Positions 37,401 through 45,747 are shown, counted from the stretch's first letter. The stretch is 64,000 bases of DNA from a bacterium (Candidatus Blackallbacteria) CG13_big_fil_rev_8_21_14_2_50_49_14 (GCA_002783405.1 PFGG01000060.1:1-64000); one strand, 5' to 3'. Numbers and translations are program-made. Notes: generated from the letters alone by a model not told the origin.

Positions 37401-39142
37401 CCTGCGCCTGTGTATTCACGTCCATGCTGGTAGACCGTATTGGCTGTGCCAGAAATTGTAAAGCCTGTGGGTGTAGGAATAATATTGTGGCCATAGGGCA
37501 TGGTGCTGGAAAGATCCAGCCCACCGCCGCCACTGGGAATTTGAGGGGGGAAAGATACAGAACCGCCAGGAGAGCCAGGAGGCCCCACTGTGCCTGTTCC
37601 CCCGCCGCTGATTCCACTGGTTGCTCCACCCAAGGTATCCAGTGCACTGAAAACATTGTCCATGATTTCGGCATACTGCATGGAGTTGGCCTGCGGATTC
37701 CCGCTTGCTGCCAAGGCCGCACTGCCGTCAGCATAGGCTGATACACCCGCTTCTACTTGGGCCTCACGTTTTTGAATCGCACGTGCTTCAAGCCAACTGT
37801 CGACAAAGTCTTTTTGGTAAACAGGGATGGTGGTGGTGTCTACCAAGTCAGATTCACCCGCGTGATCCCCTGCATCATAGCTTACCCCTGTTACACTGGC
37901 CCAGCCGGGTCCTACACTATCAAGTGGGGCAGGAGGAGGCGGTACTGCCAGTAAAGGGTTCAGGGTAATGCCTGAATTTACACTGTTGGCGGGTCCGGGA
38001 AAAGAGGGACCTCCAGAGAACAGGCCTTCATTTCCAATCACACGGGGGTCATAGATTTGGGTGCCGGAGGTGACCATGACATATTGTGTCCAACCACCAG
38101 CTCCAGCTGGCGGAACGCCGGTTGTATTCCCTGTATCCATAACCCCACTTGAGTTGTTTTTCCAGCCATAGATGCGGGTTCTTACCTGACTTCCGCCTGG
38201 AACGGCTGAAGCCTTAATTGCATAACCATCTGCTGCTGCACCCACCAGGCTTGCTGGAAGCAGGCTTACCAGACTGGAGGCCTCCATCCCTTCTGGAATC
38301 TCGGCGTAGTATCCATTGCCTGGATCATTTAAAACGAAATTTTGAGTGGTGGTTGAAGGGGGAACATTGTTCTTTTGAGCGATATCGCCTCCCCACGTGC
38401 TGCTCCAATAGGCTGAATTGTTGATATCGTAGTTTCCGATTGCGGCTGGAGCGCTAAAGGGGCCACCAGGGTGGGCCCCCCACAAATCGTAGGCGCCACT
38501 TGAACCTGTATCTGCTGTGGTATAGGTACGCGAGGCATCATTGAAAGTCCAGCCATTGCCGTCACCATCCATGTCTGAAAGGGGGTATTTATCATTGAGA
38601 TAACGGCGAATATCCTGAAAGGGTTCGCCTGTACTTTTTGCGGAAGAACCAGAGAACCAATCCGGGTGAGCATAAAGGGTATCATCAATAATGGCATTGG
38701 GGGGGATCACGGGATCGCCAATCACCGTGCCAGGCAACTGAAGTGGGTCGGAAGCGCTAATATCATTGATATCACGGTTGCCTTCGGGAGTCCATTTATC
38801 GTTTGGGCGTACAGGCGCATACATACTGCGCTCCAAAACCTTGGTGTATTGACGGTTTAGCTTTTTTTTCAGGGCTTCAGCACGCAGGTTCAAGACGGCC
38901 CGGTATTCCTGATACCAGGCTTCAGAAAAGCTGTTTTGAGAGTCTTTATCAAACACACTGCCATATTCAGAGGTGTTCAGTTGAAAAAGACCACGGGAGC
39001 GGTCGTTCAGGCGGTTAAAATTACCCGCAGGATTACTATAGGTTGAGAGAACATCCTGTAATCCTCGACTAATATCCCGTTGACTTCCACCCAGGAAATC
39101 TCTAAATTGTTCGCCTGATGAACCTAATGATCCTATGGACAT
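34451..39142 (-). CDS. Very large protein, member C of a four-paralogue family with conserved ends
   Basis: This 1563-residue protein of unknown function starts at ATG 39142, seven bases after CAGGAG. The N-terminal motif WYQEYRAVLNLRAEALKKKL (residues 76-95) and C-terminal TASANAPTGGGVTSSI match its three relatives. Residues 100-720 are Gly/Ser/Pro/Asn-rich with low-complexity segments. Residues about 760-960 contain hydrophobic Gly-rich sequence and an unusual IPIPIPIPF tract. Residues about 960-1120 are helical. Calcium-loop-like sequences occur near 189 (DMDGDG), 1112 (DQNQDGFVTSSK), 1209 (DLNGDGYMDSPG) and 1353 (DSDTDG). There is no signal peptide. It is the last gene of the five-gene operon starting at 42564 and ends in a strong terminator. 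The composition suggests an extracellular structural protein, but this is inference. Confidence 0.75.
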   Translation of the reverse strand: MSIGSLGSSGEQFRDFLGGSQRDISRGLQDVLSTYSNPAGNFNRLNDRSRGLFQLNTSEYGSVFDKDSQNSFSEAWYQEYRAVLNLRAEALKKKLNRQYTKVLERSMYAPVRPNDKWTPEGNRDINDISASDPLQLPGTVIGDPVIPPNAIIDDTLYAHPDWFSGSSAKSTGEPFQDIRRYLNDKYPLSDMDGDGNGWTFNDASRTYTTADTGSSGAYDLWGAHPGGPFSAPAAIGNYDINNSAYWSSTWGGDIAQKNNVPPSTTTQNFVLNDPGNGYYAEIPEGMEASSLVSLLPASLVGAAADGYAIKASAVPGGSQVRTRIYGWKNNSSGVMDTGNTTGVPPAGAGGWTQYVMVTSGTQIYDPRVIGNEGLFSGGPSFPGPANSVNSGITLNPLLAVPPPPAPLDSVGPGWASVTGVSYDAGDHAGESDLVDTTTIPVYQKDFVDSWLEARAIQKREAQVEAGVSAYADGSAALAASGNPQANSMQYAEIMDNVFSALDTLGGATSGISGGGTGTVGPPGSPGGSVSFPPQIPSGGGGLDLSSTMPYGHNIIPTPTGFTISGTANTVYQHGREYTGAGTGDSGSIYGLIYQRLAFAATDPFSGPTANSGAAGLSGATSTSYPPSPPAGGTGQQGSVGGTNNLYTPIPVGAAENANDAQPDIGVNTGVDNLNDTMFEIPSQATTIDKISNLFVGRQWDYVPGFDGVGAGAVKYAADTISAHMMTLPGWYGGSTDNPAGSPLLTMSPPIEDYALQTAAGVANWGKIDDAINMALGGSFLRVGGGSDSSGFPDIDGSDSNYNIAVGFGMGTLGLFWGHTSAIGRIGDIEYLMTDPGPLFSLVKGTLGILGAVGGASMDDVSVFPNVGLFGTNMDFNIPIPIPIPFVGLYWLNIPMTIYGGMSWDVMTDYMHQFLESLKHEILDSVSVYSYATSGGTAMDSYGMRGEYHFIEKGAFATLDGMPSIGPIDFGSAAQSVVSSVLGVQGEINNAQVKERLLEKKHSYQAGEARELETGGFFTTAAFLSQFNLNKMDYSYWTASSQNEEMANMDMMRMLLVSGKEIMSFLNMAVFGAAGNLETTDIVSTVTLTIINMMLQNLQQSVNEALMWDILLHDQNQDGFVTSSKIMSSHLQSEGYDFIEDERKIFQNDYQTTANKGVIGSVLDNLVGSFEVPNTVLEGTANTRRYKPYLTGVDVRAGRQGWAQAHGGDADLNGDGYMDSPGSGALVNPLLRDPNRYDENWNIHDGFWQDTGLGDINEVYVRRNQVSWGTDLNGEIAGGLGNATANTVTVDTLIDRYVGSNNRIVGRAYDGAKPLNLQEFRYGYFADKYFGSYIQDTQAANAANLEIRTMTGVDSDTDGTATVYMHGGKGYFDRTKLYDMNFKFSSSGSNISLSGKQALTPTLGGNIKMATVDKNIDYQGRMGYDILGQDNPLNEVLTKYMRVSEDGKNAKLVRDYRDVFNLDLLDDIYITASANAPTGGGVTSSIRIKYHGYEPETLDPGAVANLGTGISYENQRNNQVGGTGSLVVDPGYLGRKTYFKNSSRGKVDIFLNSFFAFKRPPKTK

Positions 39143-39174
39143 GGTTTACTCCTGAAAACTCCCTGAATTTCATT

Positions 39175-40362
39175 TTATGAGTGGAAAAAGGCACTCCAAC
39201 GATCAAATACAATACGAATTTGCCCGCCCAGATCTGGGCGGAATCTTTCTGTATTGCTTAAAGTACCATCGCTATTGGCATCGGTACCTGTTCCTCCGAA
39301 ACTGGGAACAAACTCCAAGAACACGCTGTTCTGAGCTTGTGAACCAGAGTTTAAGCTTGAGGTAGAGGCGATTTGAACATCATTGAAAAAACCGTTCTGA
39401 TCTGAGAGCCGGAACATATCCCGCAAATAGTTTTTGCGATCAAATTCAGCAATGGCATCCCAGAGAATGCGCTCAAATTCATTTTTGGCACGGCCGTTCC
39501 GATCAAACTGTTGAATATCTGCGGTATTGCCTCCACCGCTGACAAAATCAGCGCCCACGCCATCCCATTTCTCATCGTTCAGATTGCGAGAATTGGTGGT
39601 ATTGGTGTAGACAATATTCTGCGTGTCAAAGCGATTTGCTGCCACATCGGTAAAGCTATATTTATTGAGATGGGTGACAAAACCGCCCCCTGTTTCACCA
39701 TAGAGTACAGCATTGTTTTGATGTACAACGTTGAGCGTGTCTAGGATTGCCTCTGTAAACCCATCATCAGGAGCCCCCTGTTGGAGAGCGGCAGTGCCAA
39801 ACACTCTGAGTTGATCAAAAACCGCGTCAGACTGTGTATCAGGAGAAACGCGTTCTATGCCATCCCACATGGGCTGACCTTTGTAAGGGGCAGTGGAGGG
39901 AGCGGTATTGGTGCCCCCGCCAGAGGGCGTTGCATTTTGAGCAAAACCAGTAAAATAGTTATAGGAAACACGGGAGGCCCCTGCATCATCTCCATTGGCA
40001 GAAGTATAACCTTGTGCGCCACGTCTGGGGCCTGATTGTTCCCAATCTGTGCGGGTATCCGTCAAGGCCTTGTCAATATCGCGGGTCATCGCCGCTGTCA
40101 AATCCGTAATCAGCTGTTGGATACGGGTTCTGAGCAGGGCCTGATATTCATTCAGAAAAACAGAGGCGCTGTCATTCGCTTCATCCAAGAGCATGAAGCG
40201 GCTGAGGTGTGAAAAGGAATAGTCAACATAGGCTGCTGCGTTTCCCAAGGTGACATCACGCTTCTGAATATTGGTAGAGATATCGTTCAGCTTGAAAAGG
40301 GTGGCATCCTTTTGAAGTTGATTGGCCATAACATCAGAGCCTAAGCCAAAACTAAAACCCAT
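39175..40362 (-). CDS. Member B of a four-paralogue family with conserved ends
   Basis: This 395-residue protein of unknown function starts at ATG 40362 with AAAGGAA eight bases before it. The N-terminal FLNEYQALLRTRIQQLITDL (residues 69-88) and C-terminal ASTSSLNSGSQAQNSV are shared with its relatives, and it also shares a D-A-G-A-x-R-x-x-x-N motif (near residue 125) with member A. Near residue 359, DANSDGTLSNTE matches a 12-residue EF-hand/dockerin-type calcium loop with Asp, Asn, Asp and Glu at positions 1, 3, 5 and 12. The end, ...FFHS, resembles the ...FYHS end of member A. It lacks a signal peptide. Confidence 0.78.
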   Translation of the reverse strand: MGFSFGLGSDVMANQLQKDATLFKLNDISTNIQKRDVTLGNAAAYVDYSFSHLSRFMLLDEANDSASVFLNEYQALLRTRIQQLITDLTAAMTRDIDKALTDTRTDWEQSGPRRGAQGYTSANGDDAGASRVSYNYFTGFAQNATPSGGGTNTAPSTAPYKGQPMWDGIERVSPDTQSDAVFDQLRVFGTAALQQGAPDDGFTEAILDTLNVVHQNNAVLYGETGGGFVTHLNKYSFTDVAANRFDTQNIVYTNTTNSRNLNDEKWDGVGADFVSGGGNTADIQQFDRNGRAKNEFERILWDAIAEFDRKNYLRDMFRLSDQNGFFNDVQIASTSSLNSGSQAQNSVFLEFVPSFGGTGTDANSDGTLSNTERFRPDLGGQIRIVFDRWSAFFHS

Positions 40363-40394
40363 GTATTGATTCCTTTCCTACGCCTGAAACGTTT

Positions 40395-41375
40395 TTAAGA
40401 GTGATAGAAACAGGTGAGTTTATCGAGACTGATATCGAGTCTTCCCCCATCCTGTGTACCGTTATAGGTCATGCTGATACTGCCTTGGGCCTGAGAGCCG
40501 CTGGCGAGACTTGCACTTGCAGATACGATAATATTTTTAAATAGGCCAGAGCTCAGTACTGAGCGGTATTCAATGCTTGAGACTGCATCGAAGAGCACTT
40601 TCTGAAATAGATTTTTGGCATCCTGTAAATCAGCTTCTATGCCGAGTGGGCCAGAAAAGCTATTGTTGAGTACATTTTCAGGGTTCGGGTTGGTACCGGC
40701 TCCTGCTTGATCGTCAGAGTCATCGTTTGAATATTTGAAAGTAGGTGTACCAATTCCGTTGATCCCACTGACATAGAGGACATCTGCCAGACCAGGATCT
40801 GCCTGGGTAAGCGTGGCTGAACCGGCGACACGGATACTGCGATTGGCAATAGTGGGACCATTGATCGGGGCGGCGTTGATTCCATTGCTGCCAGCAGAAT
40901 TAAAGGTTACATCAAAAAGCTGATCCGGCCCAGTGGGGGCTGCCCCCAGAGCTGCGGCCTGGGTTTCCGTACGTGTGGTCATCCAGCCCATCATAAAGTT
41001 AAAGGCTGTACGGCCTGCCCCTGCGTCCTGCACAGTAGAGGTTGAGTTCCCGTTCATGGCGGAACGGTCGTTATTCCAGCGTGAGTTACTTGAACTCATG
41101 GCCACTTCAAGGTCGGCAGACAAAGCATTGCTGAGTTGGGTAATCAGGGTTTGCAGGCGAGAGTTGAGCAGCGCGCGATATTCAAACAAAAAGGTTAAAT
41201 TGTCATCGTTCTGTTTATCTGTTTCTTCTTTGCGGATAATCAGCTTAGAGGTAGGGTTCCAGACGAACCCTGCGGTTGCTGCACTCATGCTGGTTGCTGT
41301 TTGATTGAGACGGGTATTGTGAATATCACGTGAGGTGAGATTCACAGAAAGTTGGCTGTTTCCAATGCCGACCAT
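40395..41375 (-). CDS. Member A of a four-paralogue family with conserved ends (shortest)
   Basis: This 326-residue protein of unknown function starts at ATG 41375 with AAAGGAA about ten bases upstream. The N-terminal motif FLFEYRALLNSRLQTLITQL is at residues 62-81; the DAGAGRTAFNF motif is near 118; the C-terminal beta motif ASASLASGSQAQGSI is about 35 residues from the end. The middle is short and Ala/Gly/Asn-rich, so this is close to a minimal version of the family. There is no signal peptide. It lies 32 bases before member B in the operon. Confidence 0.78.
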   Translation of the reverse strand: MVGIGNSQLSVNLTSRDIHNTRLNQTATSMSAATAGFVWNPTSKLIIRKEETDKQNDDNLTFLFEYRALLNSRLQTLITQLSNALSADLEVAMSSSNSRWNNDRSAMNGNSTSTVQDAGAGRTAFNFMMGWMTTRTETQAAALGAAPTGPDQLFDVTFNSAGSNGINAAPINGPTIANRSIRVAGSATLTQADPGLADVLYVSGINGIGTPTFKYSNDDSDDQAGAGTNPNPENVLNNSFSGPLGIEADLQDAKNLFQKVLFDAVSSIEYRSVLSSGLFKNIIVSASASLASGSQAQGSISMTYNGTQDGGRLDISLDKLTCFYHS

Positions 41376-41421
41376 GTGTTTAAATTTCCTTTCGTTCTCT
41401 GCGCTGAAGTATAAAGACCGT

Positions 41422-42057
41422 CTAGGTTTGGCCTATGCGGGTAATCGATCCGACAGATCCCCAACTATAAAGCGTATCATATCCATTGGGACCAGGTACC
41501 GTTGCACTGCCAGCATAGCCCCGTCGGTCTGTCCAACGGGGCGTAAGCGCATCGCGGTATTTAATCGCCCCGCGTCCCCCCATTGAGCGCATGGTGTTTC
41601 TCATATCCAAACCGACCGTATCATGTCCCGTGTAACCGGCTTGAACGGTCCATTGGGCATAGGTTGCAACACCCGCATCCCACTGTTCACGGAGAGCTGC
41701 CTGTTCCAAGAGAAAATTCGCCAGGGCCGAAGCCAATTCTGAGATTTTCGTCGTGGTTGTTTTGCTGAGGGCTGAGAGTGCAATTGTCAGCGTTTGACTG
41801 ATCAGTTTCATGGTCATACTGACCCCTAGCTCAGTCAAGCCACCTTTGCCATCAACCTTTTGGCGCAACTCAGCTGCAATTTTATTGGCTGCTTCAAAAC
41901 GGCTGTTGATCAGTTGTTCTGCAGCGTCCTGGCCTTGCACGATGCTGGTGCCCAGAGCCTGATTGACTGAATTGTAAAAGCTCGGAATTTTTTCCTGGAT
42001 ATCCTCCTTGGCACGGAGGGCCAGGGCATCCGAACGCATTGCCTGAATTGATGGCAT
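41422..42057 (-). CDS. Helical protein of unknown function in the paralogue operon
   Basis: This 211-residue protein starts at ATG 42057 with AAAGGAG nine bases upstream. Residues 10-130 are amphipathic helix with a moderately hydrophobic stretch (TMKLISQTLTIALSALS), and the last 70 residues are Gly/Thr/Tyr/Arg-rich and probably extended. No family is recognised and there is no signal peptide. It is the second gene of the operon at 42564-34451, 21 bases after the first. Small helical proteins placed before large repetitive ones may be chaperones or assembly factors, which is only an inference here. Confidence 0.72.
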   Translation of the reverse strand: MPSIQAMRSDALALRAKEDIQEKIPSFYNSVNQALGTSIVQGQDAAEQLINSRFEAANKIAAELRQKVDGKGGLTELGVSMTMKLISQTLTIALSALSKTTTTKISELASALANFLLEQAALREQWDAGVATYAQWTVQAGYTGHDTVGLDMRNTMRSMGGRGAIKYRDALTPRWTDRRGYAGSATVPGPNGYDTLYSWGSVGSITRIGQT

Positions 42058-42078
42058 GATAACTGTCTCCTTTAAAAA

Positions 42079-42564
42079 CTAAGCGTAAGGATTTGCATCC
42101 AGGGCACGAACGTGAGCCGCTGTTTGCATACGGTCGCCCTTTAGTTTGCCCAGTTCTTCATTTACCGCATCCACTTCAGCTTCCTGTTTCTGAAGATCCA
42201 TGTATTTATTGACGACGTCACCCAAAGCATTTAAAAGACCTGGAATGGCGGTTGCCCAATTCACACCTTGCTGACTGCCTGAACTCATGCCGATATTGGC
42301 AATAGTTCCAATTGCGTTCAAAACAGAACCGATAAAGCGCAACTGAGCCGCTTGACGCAAATGATCAGAAGCGATTTTTTTCAGCTCTTTATCGGCAATT
42401 TTTTGATCTTCATTTTCGGCTTCACCACTGCGGGCATCTTTTTCACTCATATAAGTGGAGGTAATGCCGTTGTTGTTGCGCAGCATGCGCTGCTGTTCTA
42501 CAGAGGTCAGACCCAGTTCGGATTTGGAGCGGGATTCTGCTCCAGCGCTAGACCATACATTCAT
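42079..42564 (-). CDS. Small helical protein, first gene of the paralogue operon
   Basis: This 161-residue protein starts at ATG 42564, with AAGGAA about eight bases before it. It is mainly helical, charged at both ends (residues 45-70 and 120-150), with a hydrophobic Gly-rich middle (IGSVLNAIGTIANIGMSSGS and then PGLLNALGDVV). No signal peptide or known family is visible. The layout of charged helix, hydrophobic helix and coiled coil is like small translocator- or scaffold-type proteins, without proof. It is divergent from uvrA with a predicted promoter at 42648-42675. Confidence 0.72.
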   Translation of the reverse strand: MNVWSSAGAESRSKSELGLTSVEQQRMLRNNNGITSTYMSEKDARSGEAENEDQKIADKELKKIASDHLRQAAQLRFIGSVLNAIGTIANIGMSSGSQQGVNWATAIPGLLNALGDVVNKYMDLQKQEAEVDAVNEELGKLKGDRMQTAAHVRALDANPYA

Positions 42565-42599
42565 GAGGAGATTCCTTCCTTTGCGCTTGAGATATAGTT

Positions 42600-42626
42600 C
42601 ACCGAATCTTTTATCTGAATTCGGTG
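42600..42626 (-). promoter_or_regulatory. Stem-loop in the 5' leader of the paralogue operon
   Basis: CACCGAAT and ATTCGGTG form an eight-base-pair stem with an 11-base loop, between the predicted promoter and the start at 42564. It has no T run, so it is more likely an mRNA-stabilising or regulatory structure than a terminator. Confidence 0.4.
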
Positions 42627-42647
42627 CTTGTGTCTGTCCATACTTAA

Positions 42648-42675
42648 TTTATATTTAACAGATTTCTGATAACAA
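42648..42675 (-). promoter_or_regulatory. Predicted promoter of the paralogue operon
   Basis: On the minus strand TTGTTA (42670-42675) and TATAAA (42648-42653) are 16 bases apart, giving a leader of about 75 bases. Confidence 0.45.
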
Positions 42676-42744
42676 AAAAAAGAAATTTAATCTGATTTAA
42701 ATATCTTGGATCCAATTCTTTCCTTTTTTTTGAGTCATGCGGTA

Positions 42745-42759
42745 TCCTGGTATACAGGA
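42745..42759. promoter_or_regulatory. Inverted repeat upstream of uvrA, possible operator
   Basis: TCCTG-GTATA-CAGGA is an inverted repeat with five-base arms, just upstream of the predicted uvrA -35. uvrA is often under LexA control, but the sequence does not match a LexA box that I know. Confidence 0.3.
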
Positions 42760-42771
42760 GTGAATTGTAAG

Positions 42772-42799
42772 TATACACCCCCGATTTTTGAAATATAAT
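42772..42799 (+). promoter_or_regulatory. Predicted uvrA promoter
   Basis: TATACA (42772-42777) and a perfect TATAAT (42794-42799) are 16 bases apart, 27 bases before the uvrA start. Confidence 0.5.
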
Positions 42800-42825
42800 C
42801 TTGATGATGCAGGTGAAATAGGACC

Positions 42826-45705
42826 ATGACGCACTCAGAAATACTGATTAAAAACGCTTCAGAACACAATTTAAAACAGGTCAGTCTGCGTCTGCCGCGA
42901 AATCAATTGATTGTTTTTACGGGGGTCAGTGGTTCGGGGAAATCCAGCCTCGCTTTTGATACGATTTTTGCGGAGGGGCAACGCCGCTATGTAGAATCCC
43001 TTTCGGCCTATGCCCGTCAGTTTTTGGGGCAGATGCGCAAGCCCGATGTGGAACATATTGAAGGACTTTCACCTGCAATCTCGATTGATCAGAAATCTGC
43101 CAGTCATAATCCCCGCTCCACAGTCGGTACTGTAACCGAAATCTACGACTATCTGCGCCTTTTGTATGCCCGGATTGGCATTCCCCATTGCCCGGATTGT
43201 GGGCAAAAAATTCAGGCCCAGAGCCTGGATCAGATCGTGGATCAGATCCGACAGTGGCCAGAGGGAACCAAGATTGGGATTTTGGCGCCTTTGATTCGTG
43301 GACGCAAAGGGGAGTACAAGTCTTTGCTTGATGGTCTCTTGCGCGAAGGTTTTTCACGGGTTAAAGTCGATGGCGTTTTTCATGAACTGGGTGATGAAAT
43401 CCCCTTGGCCAAGCAGAAAAAACACGATATTTCGCTGGTGATTGATCGTCTGAAACTCAAAGAAGAAGCGATTTCCCGTTTAACCGAGTCAATTCAACTG
43501 GCCCTCAAAAAAGCCGAGGGCTTGGTCGAGATTGAAAATCTGGAAGAGCCAGCCCAAACCCGTTTGTTCAACCAAAATCTGTCTTGTCCTGACTGCGGCT
43601 TTAGCTTTCCCGAGGTTGAGCCGCGCTTGTTTTCATTTAATAGCCCCTTTGGCGCTTGTAAAGAATGTCATGGTTTGGGAGCCCGTCAGGAAATCGTGCC
43701 TGAAAAAATTATTCCCGTGCCCAGTCTGAGTATTGCTCAAGGCGCAGTCAGGCCGTGGAGTAAAAGTTTAGATCAATCGGGTGGCAGCTATCTGCGTACC
43801 CTTTTAGAAGCCCTGCAGCGGGAAATGACTTTTGACTTAGATACGCCCTTTGAAAAGCTTCCAGAGGAAATCCAGCATACCCTTTTACACGGCTCTGAGC
43901 AGCGCATGCAGGTTGAATATCGCAGCAAAAGCGCAGGCCAAATGCAATACAGCTTTTTTACCCGCTTTGAAGGCGTGATTCCGCGTTTGCAGCGTTTGTA
44001 TTCTGAAAGCACTTCCGATTCCACCCGCCAGGAAGTGGAGCAGTATATGGAAAAAATGCTCTGCCCGGTCTGTGAGGGGCGCCGTCTGCAACCTGTGGCT
44101 TTGGCTGTCAGGATTGGTGAGCACTCGATTGCAGACATTACAGGGCTTTCGATTGAAAATTTTCATGCCTGGCTTGAAAACTGTCATTTAAATCCTCGTG
44201 AGGCCATGATTGCAGCTTTGATTATGCGTGAACTGAAAGAACGCTCAGGATTTTTGCTGAATGTCGGGCTGGATTATCTGACCCTGGATCGCAGCGCCAA
44301 TACCCTTTCCGGAGGCGAGGCGCAGCGGATTCGTTTGGCGACCCAGATAGGCTCTGGTCTGGTGGGTGTTTTGTATATTCTTGACGAGCCCAGCATTGGC
44401 TTGCACCAGCGGGACAATGAGCGCTTGCTTAAAACCCTTGAACGCCTGCGTGATTTGGGCAATACCCTGATTGTGGTTGAGCATGACGAGGATACGATTC
44501 GGGCCGCCGATCACCTGGTCGATATTGGGCCTCGCGCTGGGCGACATGGGGGAGAGGTGGTCGCTCAGGGCAGCCTGAAAGAGATCATGGGCAGTAAGGA
44601 ATCCTTAACCGGACAATATCTCAGTGGCAAGAGTCAGATTGAGGTTCCGAAAAAGCGCAAAAAAGGCAATGGCCATACTTTGAGCATTCGCCAGGCCAGC
44701 CGCAATAATCTGCAAAACCTCGATCTTGAGATTCCTTTGGGGCAGTTGATTTGTGTCACCGGGGTTTCGGGTTCTGGCAAATCCACCCTGATCAATGAGA
44801 TTCTGGCTCCCTGGATCTGGCATGAATTGCATCACAATACGCCGCGCCCTCAAGGCGTGCTCTCGGTTGAAGGGATCGCCCAACTCGATAAGCTGATCAT
44901 TATTGATCAGTCTCCGATTGGGCGCACTCCCCGTTCAAACCCAGCGACCTATACGGGTTTGTTTACCCCGATCCGTGAACTTTTTGCCCAAAGTGTAGAA
45001 GCCAAAGTACGCGGTTTTCAGCCCGGACGTTTCAGCTTCAATGTCAAAGGGGGGCGCTGCGAATCCTGTCAGGGAGATGGCATGAACAAGATCGAAATGC
45101 ACTTTTTGCCCGATGTATACGTGCCCTGTGAAGTCTGTAAAAGTCAGCGCTATAACCGTGAAACCCTGGCCGTCAAATGGAAAGACGCTTCGATTGCCGA
45201 TGTGTTGAATATGACCGTTGAAGAAGCGCTTGAACATTTTGCCAATATTCCTGCGCTTGAGCGCAAGCTTCAGACGCTTTCTGACGTGGGGCTCGACTAT
45301 ATTCAGTTGGGGCAACCTGCCAATACACTTTCAGGCGGAGAGGCCCAACGCGTGAAATTGGCGACTGAACTGAGCAAGCGCAGTACAGGAAAAACGATGT
45401 ATCTATTAGATGAGCCTACCACGGGTCTGCATTTTGCTGATGTAGCCAAACTTCTAGACGTGATTCAGCGTTTGGTGAATAAGGGCAATACTGTGTTGGT
45501 GATTGAGCACAATTTGGATGTCATTAAAGTGGCAGATCATCTGATCGATTTGGGCCCAGAAGGGGGGGATAAGGGCGGCCGAATTGTCGCGCAAGGCACG
45601 CCTGAAGAGGTCGCCCAAAACCCCGCTTCGCATACGGGGCGTTTTTTACGTCCTTTGCTGAAGCTTCCTGTGAAGGTTAAAAAAACGGTGCTAGAATCAG
45701 TATAG
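42826..45705 (+). CDS. uvrA: Excinuclease ABC subunit A
   Basis: UvrA is the damage-sensing ATPase of nucleotide excision repair, acting with UvrB and UvrC. The 959-residue protein has two ABC modules: Walker A GVSGSGKSSLAFDT near residue 32 and GVSGSGKSTLI near 646, signature sequences NTLSGGEAQRIRLATQIGSG and NTLSGGEAQRVKLATELSK, and D-E-P Walker B segments (LDEPSIGLHQRD, LDEPTTGLHFAD). Zinc modules are seen in CPDCGFSF with CKECHGLG, and in CESCQGDG with CEVCKSQRYN. Length and motifs are standard. ATG 42826 is preceded by AGGTGAAATAGGA. uvrB and uvrC are not in the window. Confidence 0.98.
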   Translation: MTHSEILIKNASEHNLKQVSLRLPRNQLIVFTGVSGSGKSSLAFDTIFAEGQRRYVESLSAYARQFLGQMRKPDVEHIEGLSPAISIDQKSASHNPRSTVGTVTEIYDYLRLLYARIGIPHCPDCGQKIQAQSLDQIVDQIRQWPEGTKIGILAPLIRGRKGEYKSLLDGLLREGFSRVKVDGVFHELGDEIPLAKQKKHDISLVIDRLKLKEEAISRLTESIQLALKKAEGLVEIENLEEPAQTRLFNQNLSCPDCGFSFPEVEPRLFSFNSPFGACKECHGLGARQEIVPEKIIPVPSLSIAQGAVRPWSKSLDQSGGSYLRTLLEALQREMTFDLDTPFEKLPEEIQHTLLHGSEQRMQVEYRSKSAGQMQYSFFTRFEGVIPRLQRLYSESTSDSTRQEVEQYMEKMLCPVCEGRRLQPVALAVRIGEHSIADITGLSIENFHAWLENCHLNPREAMIAALIMRELKERSGFLLNVGLDYLTLDRSANTLSGGEAQRIRLATQIGSGLVGVLYILDEPSIGLHQRDNERLLKTLERLRDLGNTLIVVEHDEDTIRAADHLVDIGPRAGRHGGEVVAQGSLKEIMGSKESLTGQYLSGKSQIEVPKKRKKGNGHTLSIRQASRNNLQNLDLEIPLGQLICVTGVSGSGKSTLINEILAPWIWHELHHNTPRPQGVLSVEGIAQLDKLIIIDQSPIGRTPRSNPATYTGLFTPIRELFAQSVEAKVRGFQPGRFSFNVKGGRCESCQGDGMNKIEMHFLPDVYVPCEVCKSQRYNRETLAVKWKDASIADVLNMTVEEALEHFANIPALERKLQTLSDVGLDYIQLGQPANTLSGGEAQRVKLATELSKRSTGKTMYLLDEPTTGLHFADVAKLLDVIQRLVNKGNTVLVIEHNLDVIKVADHLIDLGPEGGDKGGRIVAQGTPEEVAQNPASHTGRFLRPLLKLPVKVKKTVLESV

Positions 45706-45747
45706 CCATAGATTCAAATAGGGCATTATATCTGCTGGAGAGCTGTC

